Source of the DNA: Pseudomonas sp. BP8
GTDB taxonomy: Bacteria; Pseudomonadota; Gammaproteobacteria; Pseudomonadales; Pseudomonadaceae
NCBI RefSeq assembly: GCF_017875955.1
Contig: NZ_JAGINK010000001.1
Location: 4,990,501 to 5,054,500 of the forward strand
Direction: 5' to 3'
Length of the DNA: 64,000 nt
The first letter of the stretch is position 1, and each line of letters opens with the position of its first letter. Position numbers and translations under genes: made by a program. Shown in pieces: positions 25,734 through 34,058 of this stretch. The notes under the pieces are model-generated. The model did no database searches. It had not been told where the DNA came from and saw only the letters and a list, made by a program, of their open reading frames with translations.

Positions 25734-25792
25734 CGCACAGGTGTACGCAGGCGCGCAGTCGCGTAAACTACGCCGCCCACGTGGAGGCCTGC

Positions 25793-26353
25793 ATGCAAGA
25801 CGACGATTTTTCCCTGTTCCATGCCGAAGTGCGCGGCGTCAAGCCGATCAAGCACGACCGTGCCGAGGTCGGCAAACCCAAGGCTGACCGCAAGCAGCTG
25901 GCCGGCCTGCGCCAGTCGGCAACGGTGCGTACCGACCAGCCGCTGGTGGTCGATGGCATGTCTGATCAGTTCGTCATCGATGTCGGCGCCGAAGACGAGC
26001 TCATGTGGCGGCGCGACGGCGTTCAGGAAGGCCAGCTGCGCAAGCTCAAGCTCGGCCAGATCGCCTTCGAAGGCAGCATCGACCTGCACGGCATGAGCGT
26101 GGAAAAAGCCCGCGAGATCCTCTGGGCGTTTCTCGCCGAAGCGACCAAGCTGGAAGTACGTTGCGTGCGCGTCACTCACGGCAAGGCCGCGCGCCTCGAC
26201 GGCAAGCGCCCGATGATCAAGAGCCACGTCAACACCTGGTTGCGCCAGCACCCGCAAGTGCTCGGGTTTACCTCGTGCCAGGCCCGCCACGGCGGCACCG
26301 GCGCGGTGTACGTGATACTCAAACGGACCATGCTCGACGGCCGCGACGAATAA
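25793..26353 (+). CDS. Smr-domain nuclease family protein
   Basis: 186 residues. The N-terminal half is charged and probably flexible. The C-terminal Smr domain (about 95-180) has the key signatures DLHGM, THGKA and GGTGAVYV. Smr domains bind and often nick nucleic acids; stand-alone Smr proteins are linked to ribosome rescue/mRNA cleavage at collided ribosomes (SmrB) or DNA repair. GGAGG six bases upstream fixes the start at 25793 rather than the in-frame codon at 25781. Confidence 0.9.
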   Translation: MQDDDFSLFHAEVRGVKPIKHDRAEVGKPKADRKQLAGLRQSATVRTDQPLVVDGMSDQFVIDVGAEDELMWRRDGVQEGQLRKLKLGQIAFEGSIDLHGMSVEKAREILWAFLAEATKLEVRCVRVTHGKAARLDGKRPMIKSHVNTWLRQHPQVLGFTSCQARHGGTGAVYVILKRTMLDGRDE

Positions 26354-26423
26354 CGCCGCGCTTGCAGCGCCGCCCGCGCCGCCGTAACCTTCTTTATTTG
26401 CGATTATTCCCACAGGTAGATCC

Positions 26424-26969
26424 ATGTCCCTGGAACAGAACTACACCGAGATCCTCAGCCAGATCGGCGAGGACGTCTCCCGTGAGGGCCTGCTCGACAC
26501 GCCCAAGCGGGCTGCAAAGGCCATGAAGTACCTTTGCCGCGGTTATGAACAGACCCTGGAAGAAGTCACCAATGGTGCGCTGTTCAGCTCCGACAACAGC
26601 GAAATGGTGCTGGTCCGGGACATCGAGCTCTATTCGATGTGCGAACACCACATGCTGCCGTTCATCGGCAAGGCGCATGTTGCCTACCTGCCCAAGGGCA
26701 AGGTCATCGGCCTGTCCAAGGTCGCGCGCATCGTCGACATGTATGCCCGCCGCCTGCAGATCCAGGAAAACCTCAGCCGCCAGATCGCCGAAGCCATCGA
26801 GCAGGTGACTGGCGCCGCCGGTGTGGCCGTGGTCATCGAAGCCAAGCACATGTGCATGATGATGCGCGGCGTCGAGAAGCAGAACTCGAGCATGATCACT
26901 TCGGTGATGCTCGGCGAGTTCCGCGCCAACGCCGCCACCCGTAGCGAGTTCCTCAGCCTGATCAAGTGA
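26424..26969 (+). CDS. folE: GTP cyclohydrolase I
   Basis: 181 residues, usual length. Zinc ligands are Cys73 and His76 (CEHHMLPF) and Cys144 (HMCMMMRG). YLPKGKVIGLSK and the active-site MMMRGVEKQNS segment are intact. It converts GTP to dihydroneopterin triphosphate, the first step of folate (and pterin) synthesis. Being the zinc-dependent type I enzyme, its activity depends on Zn supply. A perfect intrinsic terminator follows. Confidence 0.97.
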   Translation: MSLEQNYTEILSQIGEDVSREGLLDTPKRAAKAMKYLCRGYEQTLEEVTNGALFSSDNSEMVLVRDIELYSMCEHHMLPFIGKAHVAYLPKGKVIGLSKVARIVDMYARRLQIQENLSRQIAEAIEQVTGAAGVAVVIEAKHMCMMMRGVEKQNSSMITSVMLGEFRANAATRSEFLSLIK

Positions 26970-26985
26970 TCGGCGAGTGATCCCG

Positions 26986-27013
26986 AGCCGACCCTGAGGG
27001 GTCGGCTTTTTAT
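26986..27013 (+). terminator. Intrinsic terminator of folE
   Basis: A perfect 9-bp stem (AGCCGACCC, loop TGAG, GGGTCGGCT) is followed by TTTTTATTTG, 17 bp after the folE stop. Confidence 0.9.
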
Positions 27014-27030
27014 TTGTTCAGGAGTTGCCC

Positions 27031-27402
27031 ATGATCGTCAAAGCCCTGCGGGTCGGCCTCGGCCAGCTTATTGTGTTCGGCGACTGGATCAGCCGCCCGG
27101 CCAAGCAAAAACGCGCACCTGCGGCCCAGGCCGAGGTCGAGCAAGCGGCCCAGGGGTTGGCGCTGTACCAGTTCCATGCCTGCCCGTTCTGCGTCAAGAC
27201 CCGCCGTAACCTGCACCGCTTGAACGTGCCGGTGGCGCTGCGGGATGCCAAGAACGACCCGGTGCACCGTCAGGCGCTGCTTGAGGGTGGTGGTCGGGTG
27301 AAGGTGCCGTGCCTGCGTATTGAAGAGCAGGGGCAGGTGACCTGGATGTATGAGTCCAAGGCGATCATTGCTTACCTGGACAAGCGGTTCGCTTCGGTCT
27401 GA
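27031..27402 (+). CDS. Glutaredoxin-like / GST N-domain membrane-anchored protein
   Basis: 123 residues. An N-terminal amphipathic segment (ALRVGLGQLIVFGDWI) is followed by a thioredoxin fold at 44-123. It has a dithiol active site CPFC (Cys51/Cys54), the cis-Pro segment KVPCLRI and an ESKAIIAYL element typical of GST/glutaredoxin N-domains. Probably a glutathione-dependent disulfide reductase near the membrane. CAGGAG precedes ATG at 27031. Two further thiol/GSH-type genes (GST, 27557) lie beyond. Confidence 0.85.
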   Translation: MIVKALRVGLGQLIVFGDWISRPAKQKRAPAAQAEVEQAAQGLALYQFHACPFCVKTRRNLHRLNVPVALRDAKNDPVHRQALLEGGGRVKVPCLRIEEQGQVTWMYESKAIIAYLDKRFASV

Positions 27403-27418
27403 TTGAAACCTTGAGATC

Positions 27419-27543
27419 CTGGGGCTGCTTTGCAGCCCTTTCGCGACACAAGGCCGCTCCCACAGAGACCGCACATACCTCAAGAATGGCGCGGTCTCTG
27501 TGGGAGCGGCCTTGTGTCGCGAAAGGGGCGCACAGCGCCCCCA
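27419..27543. repeat. Class-2 REP inverted pair
   Basis: Inverted copies of the GGGAGCGGCCTTGTGTCGCG REP with GC hairpins at both ends, forming one long imperfect palindrome. It includes the internal pair CAGAGACCGC/GCGGTCTCTG between convergent genes. Confidence 0.9.
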
Positions 27544-27556
27544 GAGGCCTTGAACC

Positions 27557-28159
27557 TCACTCCCCCATCGGCACATGCCGCGGATGCTCTGCCACCCGCG
27601 CTATCCACGCCTGCACCGCCGGATACCCCGCCAGATCAAACCCACCCTGATGCGCCACATGGGTATAGGCATACAACGCCACATCCGCAATCGAATACTG
27701 CTCGCCCACCAGATACGGCGTCATCTGCAGCTGCTTCTCCATCACCCGCAGCGCTTTATAGCCGCCCTTGTGCAGCCCCTTGTATTCCTCCAGCCGCTCA
27801 TCCGGCAGCCCCAGGTAATACTGGATAAACCGCGCCACCGCGATATACGGCTCATGGCTGTACTGCTCGAAAAACTGCCACTGCAGCACCTGGGTACGCA
27901 AGCGCGGCTCGCTGGGCAAGAACTCACTGCCATCGGCCAGGAAGTTCAAGATCGCGTTGGACTCCCACAAGCACGTACCGTCTTCAAGCTCCAGCACCGG
28001 CACCTTGCCGTTGGGGTTCTTGGCGAGAAACTCAGCGGTCTCGGTCTCGCCCTTGAGAATGTCCACCGGATGCCACTCGCATGGACGGTCCAGCAGGCTC
28101 AGCATCAACTTGACCTTGTAGCAGTTGCCCGACTTGTAGTCGCCATAGACCTTGTACAT
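27557..28159 (-). CDS. Glutathione S-transferase family protein
   Basis: 200 residues. The N-terminal thioredoxin-like domain (1-80) has SGNCYKVKLML near the N-terminus (candidate catalytic Ser/Cys), the cis-Pro segment NGKVPVLEL and the glutathione gamma-glutamyl contact WESNAIL. An all-helical C-domain follows (about 90-200). Broad GSH-conjugating or thiol-transfer roles are typical. Start at 28159 (MYKVYGD) has GGGGGAGCG upstream. Confidence 0.9.
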   Translation of the reverse strand: MYKVYGDYKSGNCYKVKLMLSLLDRPCEWHPVDILKGETETAEFLAKNPNGKVPVLELEDGTCLWESNAILNFLADGSEFLPSEPRLRTQVLQWQFFEQYSHEPYIAVARFIQYYLGLPDERLEEYKGLHKGGYKALRVMEKQLQMTPYLVGEQYSIADVALYAYTHVAHQGGFDLAGYPAVQAWIARVAEHPRHVPMGE

Positions 28160-28302
28160 CGCCGCTCCCCCTCTCATGCAGTTGCCGATTATTGAGCAAT
28201 AGTTGGCGACTGTACGGCTAAAAGCAATGGTCGCTGTATGGCAAGGATCAAGCAGCCGCGGGTTAGCCTGAAAAAAACGCTTACATGTACAAGGACTGGA
28301 CC

Positions 28303-29493
28303 ATGACCGATGCCACCTCAGCGCGCCTGCGCCCCCTGGCAGACAGCTCCCCGTCGGCGGTGGTCGCCGGCTTTATCGCCATGCTCACCGGCTACACCAG
28401 CTCGCTGGTGCTGATGTTCCAGGCTGGCCAAGCGGCCGGGCTGACGACTGCGCAGATTTCTTCGTGGATCTGGGCGCTGTCGATCGGCATGGCGGTCTGC
28501 AGCATCGGCCTGTCGTTGCGTTATCGCACGCCGATCACCGTGGCCTGGTCGACGCCGGGCGCGGCGTTGCTGATCACCAGCCTGGGCGGGGTCAGTTATG
28601 GCGAGGCGATTGGCGCCTACATCACCTGCGCCGTGCTGGTGCTGATCTGCGGCCTAACCGGCAGCTTCGAGCGGCTGGTCAAACGCATCCCCGCCTCGCT
28701 GGCCTCGGCCTTGCTGGCCGGGATTCTGTTCAAGATCGGCAGCGAGATCTTTGTTGCCGCCCAGCACCGCACCCTGCTCGTGCTTGGCATGTTCTTCAGT
28801 TACCTGCTGGTCAAACGGCTGTCACCGCGCTACTGCGTGCTGGCCGCGCTGGTGGTTGGTACGGCGCTGTCGGGCGCGTTGGGCTTGCTCGATTTCAGCG
28901 GCTTCAACCTGGAAGTGGCCAAGCCGGTATGGACCACACCGAGCTTCTCGCTGGCGGCGACCATCAGTATCGGCATCCCCCTGTTTGTGGTGGCGATGAC
29001 CTCGCAGAACATGCCTGGGGTCGCCGTGCTGCGCGCTGACGGTTACCAGGTACCGGCCTCGCCGCTGATCTCGGCGACCGGCTTTGCCTCGCTGCTGCTG
29101 GCGCCGTTTGGCTCGCACGGGGTTAACTTGGCGGCGATCAGCGCGGCAATCTGCACCGGGCCGCATGCGCATGAAGACCCGAACAAACGCTACACCGCAG
29201 CGGTGTGGTGCGGGATTTTCTACGGCATTGCCGGGGTGTTTGGCGCGACCTTGGCGGCGCTGTTTGCCGCGTTGCCCAAGGAGCTGGTGCTGTCGATTGC
29301 CGCGCTGGCGCTGTTTGGCTCGATCATGAACGGCTTGAGCGTGGCCATGAGCGAGCCGCGCGAGCGTGAGGCGGCGTTGATTACCTTTATGGTGACGGCG
29401 TCGGGGTTGACCTTGTTTTCGATCGGGTCGGCGTTCTGGGGGATTGTTGCGGGGGTGATTACTTTGTTGATCCTCAGTCCGCGCAAGGCGTGA
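28303..29493 (+). CDS. benE: Benzoate/H+ symporter family (BenE) permease
   Basis: 396 residues with about 11-12 hydrophobic segments. BenE family signatures: the N-terminal PSAVVAGFIAMLTGYTSSL, VAWSTPGAALL and VVAMTSQNMPGVAVLRADGY. Known members import benzoate; no ben catabolic gene is adjacent here, so the natural substrate may differ. AAGGA seven bases before the ATG at 28303 supports that start over the in-frame ATG at 28285. Confidence 0.88.
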   Translation: MTDATSARLRPLADSSPSAVVAGFIAMLTGYTSSLVLMFQAGQAAGLTTAQISSWIWALSIGMAVCSIGLSLRYRTPITVAWSTPGAALLITSLGGVSYGEAIGAYITCAVLVLICGLTGSFERLVKRIPASLASALLAGILFKIGSEIFVAAQHRTLLVLGMFFSYLLVKRLSPRYCVLAALVVGTALSGALGLLDFSGFNLEVAKPVWTTPSFSLAATISIGIPLFVVAMTSQNMPGVAVLRADGYQVPASPLISATGFASLLLAPFGSHGVNLAAISAAICTGPHAHEDPNKRYTAAVWCGIFYGIAGVFGATLAALFAALPKELVLSIAALALFGSIMNGLSVAMSEPREREAALITFMVTASGLTLFSIGSAFWGIVAGVITLLILSPRKA

Positions 29494-29498
29494 AATAG

Positions 29499-29614
29499 CC
29501 GGGGCTGCTTTGCAGCCCAATCGCGACACAAGGCCGCTCCCACAGGGGGACTGTGTACGCCATTCCCAGTGTGGGAGCGGCCTTGTGTCGCGAAAGGGCC
29601 GCGCAGCGGCCCCG
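29499..29614. repeat. Class-2 REP inverted pair
   Basis: Two inverted GGGAGCGGCCTTGTGTCGCG copies with flanking GC hairpins between the convergent benE and DUF3077 genes. Confidence 0.9.
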
Positions 29615-29631
29615 GCACTCTCAAGCCAGAC

Positions 29632-29904
29632 TCAATGCATCTGACTACGGGCAACCTCGATGTCATCCATGATCGCCTTGGCAAACGCACTCAGGTAATC
29701 GGCAGCACCGAGAAACTTGTGGTCGTCCTCCATATCCCCTTCGCGCACCAGGTGCTTGATATACCCCAGCAGCACCGACACCTGTTCGTAGGCATATTCA
29801 AACGGCACTCCCGGCATTACCCGGAAAATATGGCTGGAATTCTCGCCGACCTCGAAGAAGGTCTCGACGCCGACTGTAACGTCGGCTTTGGGCTCGTCGC
29901 TCAT
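29632..29904 (-). CDS. DUF3077 family protein
   Basis: 90 residues, beginning MSDEPKADVTVGVETFF. The segment FFEVGENSSHIFRVMPGVPFEYAYEQVSVLLGYIKHL is the DUF3077 pattern, a Pseudomonas small-protein family of unknown function. Its ATG overlaps the stop of the DUF6124 gene by one base (TGATG), so the two are translationally coupled. GGGAGGTGAG supplies the ribosome site. Confidence 0.85.
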   Translation of the reverse strand: MSDEPKADVTVGVETFFEVGENSSHIFRVMPGVPFEYAYEQVSVLLGYIKHLVREGDMEDDHKFLGAADYLSAFAKAIMDDIEVARSQMH

Positions 29905-30167
29905 CACTCACCTCCCTGGCGCCATTGCAGCATGTCGAACACGTGCTCGACCAACGCGCGGGCGGTTCCGGTGCAGTGGCCGGCATTGGCTAGCCGATCC
30001 AGCCCGGGCGAGCCGGCGTTGGCATGGCAGTGGGCGTCGATGGTGGTGGAGACGCCGCGGAGCAGTTCGAGGGCGTGGGACAGGGCGTCAGGCGGGTACA
30101 GGTTGGGGTGGATGGAGGCGTAGAGCGGGTCTTGGGGCGTAGGTGGGTCGGGGACGATTTTTTTCAT
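29904..30167 (-). CDS. DUF6124 family protein
   Basis: 87 residues. MKKIVPDPPTP opening and the conserved-looking helix PPDALSHALELLRGVSTTIDAH are typical of DUF6124 small proteins that pair with DUF3077. AGAAGGAATGC precedes the ATG. It is the first gene of a two-gene unit and has a long, highly structured leader on its upstream side. Confidence 0.85.
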   Translation of the reverse strand: MKKIVPDPPTPQDPLYASIHPNLYPPDALSHALELLRGVSTTIDAHCHANAGSPGLDRLANAGHCTGTARALVEHVFDMLQWRQGGE

Positions 30168-30222
30168 GGCTGCATTCCTTCTGTTTGAAAGAAACTGCCA
30201 CTTCGACCTTTCTCAGGGGGAC

Positions 30223-30355
30223 AAGGTGACAGCCGTGCGTGGGGTGAGAAACCGAGGGAATGAGCAAAGCTCGGCCGAGCCGAAGCTCGCCCACGCACGA
30301 CCGCCATAACGGCTTGCCGGCTCTATCACATCGGGTTCTCACACCCGGTCACCTT
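30223..30355 (-). promoter_or_regulatory. Structured leader upstream of DUF6124-DUF3077 (possible RNA switch)
   Basis: On the minus strand, about 55-190 nt before the DUF6124 ATG, nested inverted repeats are visible. An 8-bp outer closing stem pairs 30223-30230 with 30348-30355. A perfect 10-bp stem pairs 30234-30243 with 30290-30299 (CGTGCGTGGG). A 12-bp palindrome GCTCGGCCGAGC lies inside. A further pairing between 30241-30253 (GGGGTGAGAAACC) and 30333-30346 (GGGTTCTCACACCC) crosses the 10-bp stem, so the two are alternatives or a pseudoknot. Confidence 0.55.
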
Positions 30356-30506
30356 TAACTGGCGACCCGAGGAAGTTATCCCCAAGGCATTTCCCCAACA
30401 ATATGGAAGCGTCGGCAAGGCGCGTAGGATAGTTCCGAAGCACAGGTAACCTGAAGCATTTGGTTTCAGATTGGGAAATGTCCTACGGCCATGGGGTGTC
30501 AGTCCC

Positions 30507-30540
30507 GGCCTCTTCGCGGGGCAAGCCCGCTCCTACAGGA
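30507..30540. repeat. REP flanking minisatellite (left)
   Basis: Class-1 REP (GGCCTCTTCGCGGGGCAAGC) directly before the 20-bp tandem repeats; it faces the REP at 30711-30754. Confidence 0.85.
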
Positions 30541-30554
30541 CCTCTGCTGTAATT

Positions 30555-30712
30555 ACGGCCGGCGGTGAACCTGTGCGGCCAGCGGTGAACCTGGACGGCC
30601 GGCGGTGGACCTGCGCGGCCAGCGGTGAATCTGGACGGCAGCGATGAACCTGGACGGCCAGCGATGAACCTGAACGGCCGGCGATGAACCTCTGCGGCCA
30701 GCGATGAACCTG
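30555..30712. repeat. Minisatellite: eight copies of a 20-bp unit
   Basis: Eight imperfect units of the form ACGGCCAGCGATGAACCTGG (two are 19 bp) run head to tail between two inverted REPs. Units alternate GGCCGG/GGCCAG and drift from GCGGTGAAC to GCGATGAAC along the array. No open frame is likely to be used: the visible frames are short and unmatched to any neighbour. Confidence 0.9.
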
Positions 30713-30754
30713 TAGGAGCGGGCTTGCCCCGCGAACACCGGCGAAGCCGGTGCC
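30711..30754. repeat. REP flanking minisatellite (right)
   Basis: Class-1 REP (GTAGGAGCGGGCTTGCCCCG) with an adjoining ACCGGCGAAGCCGGT hairpin, immediately next to the last 20-bp unit. Confidence 0.85.
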
Positions 30755-30844
30755 ATACACCACGGTCCTGGACCCTGCAGCTATGCCATGCTGGCCTCGC
30801 GTGCCGCCCCCGCCTCACGCACTACCCAGCTCACCGCCCCCCAC

Positions 30845-31606
30845 TCAAATAGCCGTTGCCCCGCCATCCACCGCCAGGCTATGCCCGGTGGTAAACGCCG
30901 CGCCGTCGCTGCACAGATACAGCACGGCGCTGGCCACTTCCTCGACCTTGCCGATCCGCCCCACCGGGTGCATGGCGGCGGCAAACTCGGCCTTGCGCGG
31001 GTCGGCCTCGTACGCCCGGCGGAACATGTCGGTGTCGATCACCGCCGGGCACACCGCATTCACCCGAATGCCCTTCTTCGCGTACTCGATGGCCGCCGAC
31101 TTGGTCAGGCCGATCACCGCATGCTTGGAGGCACAATAGATACTCATCTTCGGCGCCGCACCCAGGCCGGCCACCGACGCGGTATTGACGATCGCCCCGC
31201 CGCCCTGGGCAACCAGCAATGGCAGCTGGTACTTCATGCACAACCACACACCCTTGACGTTGACGCCCATGATCGCGTCAAACTGCGCTTCACTGCCCTC
31301 CGCCAGGCGCCCCTGTTCAGTTTCAATGCCGGCGTTATTGAAGGCATAGTCGAGCCGGCCGTAGGCAGCGATCAGCCCCTCATGCAGCTGGCGCACTTCG
31401 GCATCGCAGGTCACGTCGCAGCGCAGGAACAGCCCCTCGCCACCGGCCTGGTGGATCAGCGCCACCGTGGCCTCACCGCCCACCGTGTCGACATCAGCCA
31501 CCACCACCTTCAACCCCTCGCGGGCAAACGCCAGCGCCGTCGCCCGGCCAATCCCCGCAGCGCCACCGGTGACCAGGGCTACCTGGCCGGCAAAAGTCAT
31601 GCTCAT
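30845..31606 (-). CDS. Short-chain dehydrogenase/reductase
   Basis: 253 residues, classical SDR. Cofactor motif TGGAAGIG (13-20), acid ADVD at 37-40, NNAG (90-93) and the catalytic Ser144, Tyr157, Lys161 (YCASK) are intact. The acidic residue after the second beta strand suggests NAD(H) preference. Substrate unknown. Start at 31606 (MSMTFAG) has CAGGAG upstream; the long in-frame extension covers REP sequence and is not coding. Confidence 0.92.
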   Translation of the reverse strand: MSMTFAGQVALVTGGAAGIGRATALAFAREGLKVVVADVDTVGGEATVALIHQAGGEGLFLRCDVTCDAEVRQLHEGLIAAYGRLDYAFNNAGIETEQGRLAEGSEAQFDAIMGVNVKGVWLCMKYQLPLLVAQGGGAIVNTASVAGLGAAPKMSIYCASKHAVIGLTKSAAIEYAKKGIRVNAVCPAVIDTDMFRRAYEADPRKAEFAAAMHPVGRIGKVEEVASAVLYLCSDGAAFTTGHSLAVDGGATAI

Positions 31607-31659
31607 CGTTTGCTCCTGAAAGTTAAAGGTCACCCACACAACCACGCGCCCCCCCATAC

Positions 31660-31832
31660 CTGTAGGAGCGGGCTTGTCCCGCGAACACCGGCAAAGCCGG
31701 TGCCATCCCCCACAGTGGCTAGAGTGACCACTTGCCCCGCGAAGAGGCCGTCCCAGCCAACGCAGGGGATGGCACCGGCTTCGCCGGTGTTCGCGGGGCA
31801 AGTCGGATCGCCGCACCGCCGCTCCTACAGGG
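31660..31832. repeat. REP cluster with a long-insert variant
   Basis: A class-1 REP at 31660-31692 is followed by part of a second, and by a variant REP (31788-31832) in which TCGGATCGCCGCACCGCCG replaces the normal stem half. The rest of the 450-bp gap to the oxidoreductase gene shows no gene. Confidence 0.8.
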
Positions 31833-32059
31833 TCCCGCTAAATCAGTGAGTTAGCGTTTGTTCTACGAGAACGCATTGCCGGGGTGCTCCCCCAATGTGA
31901 TGTATCGCCGCCAGAGCATAGTCAGCCCCCCACCCCGCTGTGCAGCATCATCAAGCCAACAGTTGGGCTACCATGCTCACCAGTGATGTTGCACCCCTAC
32001 CCTCATCAGCAAGGTAGATTGAGTACATCTCACCCTCCAACTGCCCACAAGGACTCGCC

Positions 32060-33061
32060 ATGACCCAGACCAACCGCCGCTTCCTGCTCGCCAAACGCCC
32101 GGTCGGCGCCGTGACCCGAGAAGACTTCACCTACGAGCAGGCCCCCGCCGCTACCCCAGGCGAAGGCCAGATCCAGGTGAAGAACCTCTACCTGTCGCTC
32201 GACCCGGCCATGCGCGGCTGGATGAACGAAGGCAAGTCCTACATTCCCCCAGTCGGCCTGGGCCAGGTCATGCGCGCCCTCGGGGTCGGCGAAGTAGTCG
32301 CCTCCAATCACCCCGGCTTTGCCCCTGGCGATCACGTCAGCGGCGCCCTCGGCGTGCAGGACTACTTCACCGGCGAGCCGCAGGGCCTGCACAAGATCGA
32401 TCCCTCTCTCGCACCCCTGCCGCGCTACCTGTCGGCGCTGGGCATGACCGGCATGACCGCCTACTTCGCCCTGCTCGACGTCGGCCAACCACAGGCTGGC
32501 GAAACCGTGGTCATCTCCGGTGCCGCCGGCGCGGTCGGCAGCATTGCCGGGCAGATTGCCAAGATCAAAGGCTGCCGCGTGGTCGGCATTGCCGGGGGCA
32601 AAGACAAGTGCCAGTACCTCACAGACGAGCTCGGCTTTGACGGCGTGATCGACTACAAAGCCGAAGACGTCCACGCCGGCCTCAAGCGCGAGTGCCCGAA
32701 GGGTGTCGATGTGTACTTCGACAACGTCGGCGGCGACATCCTCGACGCCGTGCTCAGCCGCCTCAACTTCAAGGCCCGCGTAGTGATCTGCGGCGCCATC
32801 AGCCAGTACAACAACAAGGAAGCGGTCAAAGGCCCGGCCAACTACCTGTCGCTGCTGGTCAACCGCGCGCGGATGGAAGGCTTCGTGGTCATGGACCACG
32901 CCAAGGAGTACGGCAAAGCCGCACAAGAGATTGCCGGCTGGATGGCCAGTGGCAAGGTGAAGAGCAAAGAAGACGTGGTAGACGGCCTGGAGACCTTCCC
33001 TGAGACACTGCTCAAGCTGTTCAGTGGCGAGAACTTTGGCAAACTGGTGCTGAAAGTCTGA
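32060..33061 (+). CDS. NADPH-dependent MDR oxidoreductase (CurA/leukotriene-B4-reductase type)
   Basis: 333 residues, zinc-free medium-chain dehydrogenase. The nucleotide-binding GAAGAVGSIAGQIAK (about 155-170) and the family segments YLSLDPAMRGWM, GMTGMTAYF and FDNVGGDILD are present. Relatives reduce alpha,beta-unsaturated ketones/aldehydes using NADPH. AAGGA lies 8 bases before the ATG. It stands alone, flanked by REP clusters on both sides. Confidence 0.92.
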   Translation: MTQTNRRFLLAKRPVGAVTREDFTYEQAPAATPGEGQIQVKNLYLSLDPAMRGWMNEGKSYIPPVGLGQVMRALGVGEVVASNHPGFAPGDHVSGALGVQDYFTGEPQGLHKIDPSLAPLPRYLSALGMTGMTAYFALLDVGQPQAGETVVISGAAGAVGSIAGQIAKIKGCRVVGIAGGKDKCQYLTDELGFDGVIDYKAEDVHAGLKRECPKGVDVYFDNVGGDILDAVLSRLNFKARVVICGAISQYNNKEAVKGPANYLSLLVNRARMEGFVVMDHAKEYGKAAQEIAGWMASGKVKSKEDVVDGLETFPETLLKLFSGENFGKLVLKV

Positions 33062-33100
33062 TCGCGCCTGTAGAAGCAGAGGTGTGCGGTGCGCTCAAGG

Positions 33101-33480
33101 GCGGATCGCGGAGTGAACAAAGCCCGTAAGTGCGGCGCGTACTCTGTAGGAGCGGGCTTGTCCCGCGAAGAGGCCAGCCCAGCCACCGTGGTGAATGGCA
33201 CCGGCTTCGCCGGTTTCGCGGGACAAGCCCGCTCCTACAGAGTACGCGCCGCATTGACGGGCTTTGTTCACTGCGCGATCACCAACAGGATGTGGCGCAC
33301 CACACAACCTCTGCTCCAACACAAATCCTGTAGGAGCGGGCTTGTCCCGCGAAACCGGCGAAGCCGGTGCCATCCACCATGGTGGCTGGCTGGCCTCTTC
33401 GCGGGACAATTCGGATCGCCGCACCGCCGCTCCTACAGGTACGCGCTGCATTGACGGGCTTTGTTCTCCGCGCCCCAACA
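33101..33480. repeat. Extended palindromic REP complex
   Basis: A REP pair at 33144-33241 is extended into a longer palindrome: GGCGCGTACTCTGTAGGAGC and GAACAAAGCCCG before it recur inverted after it (to about 33291). Then a third REP (33328-33358) and a long-insert variant (33393-33439) are followed by a third copy of the GACGGGCTTTGTTC flank. The whole gap between the oxidoreductase and kinase genes is repeat. Confidence 0.85.
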
Positions 33481-33513
33481 TTCCCACCCACCCCATACAC
33501 CAAAGGCCCCCAC

Positions 33514-34017
33514 ATGCTCATCGTCTTCAGCGGCCTCCCCGGCACCGGCAAAACCACCCTAGCCAAAGCACTCGCCGTAACCACGGGCGCCGTATACCTG
33601 CGAATTGACGCAATCGAGCAAGCCATCCGCGATGCCAACGTACTCGCCCAAGACGTCGGCCGCAGCGGCTACCTGGTAGCCAATGCCCTTGCCCAGAGCA
33701 ATCTCGGACTCGGCCGCACGGTCATTGTCGACGGCGTCAACCCAGTACGCGAAAGCAGAACCACCTGGAGCGAGATTGCCTGCAACGCGGGTGTGCGCTT
33801 GGCTAACATCCAAGTAATCTGCTCCGACACCGATGAACACCGACGCCGCGTAGAAACCAGAACGCCCGATATCCCCGGGCTGACCCCACCCACCTGGGCG
33901 TCTGTCCTGAGCCATGACTACGAGCCCTGGGACCAACCCCCGTTCTGCATCGACACCGCCCTAAGCTCCACTGCGCAAGCCGTAACCATGATCATCCACC
34001 GCTTCCCGCCCCTGTAG
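33514..34017 (+). CDS. Small P-loop kinase (AAA/gluconate-kinase-like)
   Basis: 167 residues. Walker A GLPGTGKT is at residues 7-14 and the lid-type Arg/Lys-rich region (HRRRVETR) near 112. The single-domain size and layout fit small-molecule or nucleotide kinases of the AAA_33 group. No substrate can be assigned. Only a weak AAAGG precedes the ATG. The gene begins just after the REP complex and diverges from nothing obvious. Confidence 0.75.
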   Translation: MLIVFSGLPGTGKTTLAKALAVTTGAVYLRIDAIEQAIRDANVLAQDVGRSGYLVANALAQSNLGLGRTVIVDGVNPVRESRTTWSEIACNAGVRLANIQVICSDTDEHRRRVETRTPDIPGLTPPTWASVLSHDYEPWDQPPFCIDTALSSTAQAVTMIIHRFPPL

Positions 34018-34058
34018 AGGCGGCGGCGCCCTACCTCCACATCGCCTGAACCAAGCCC

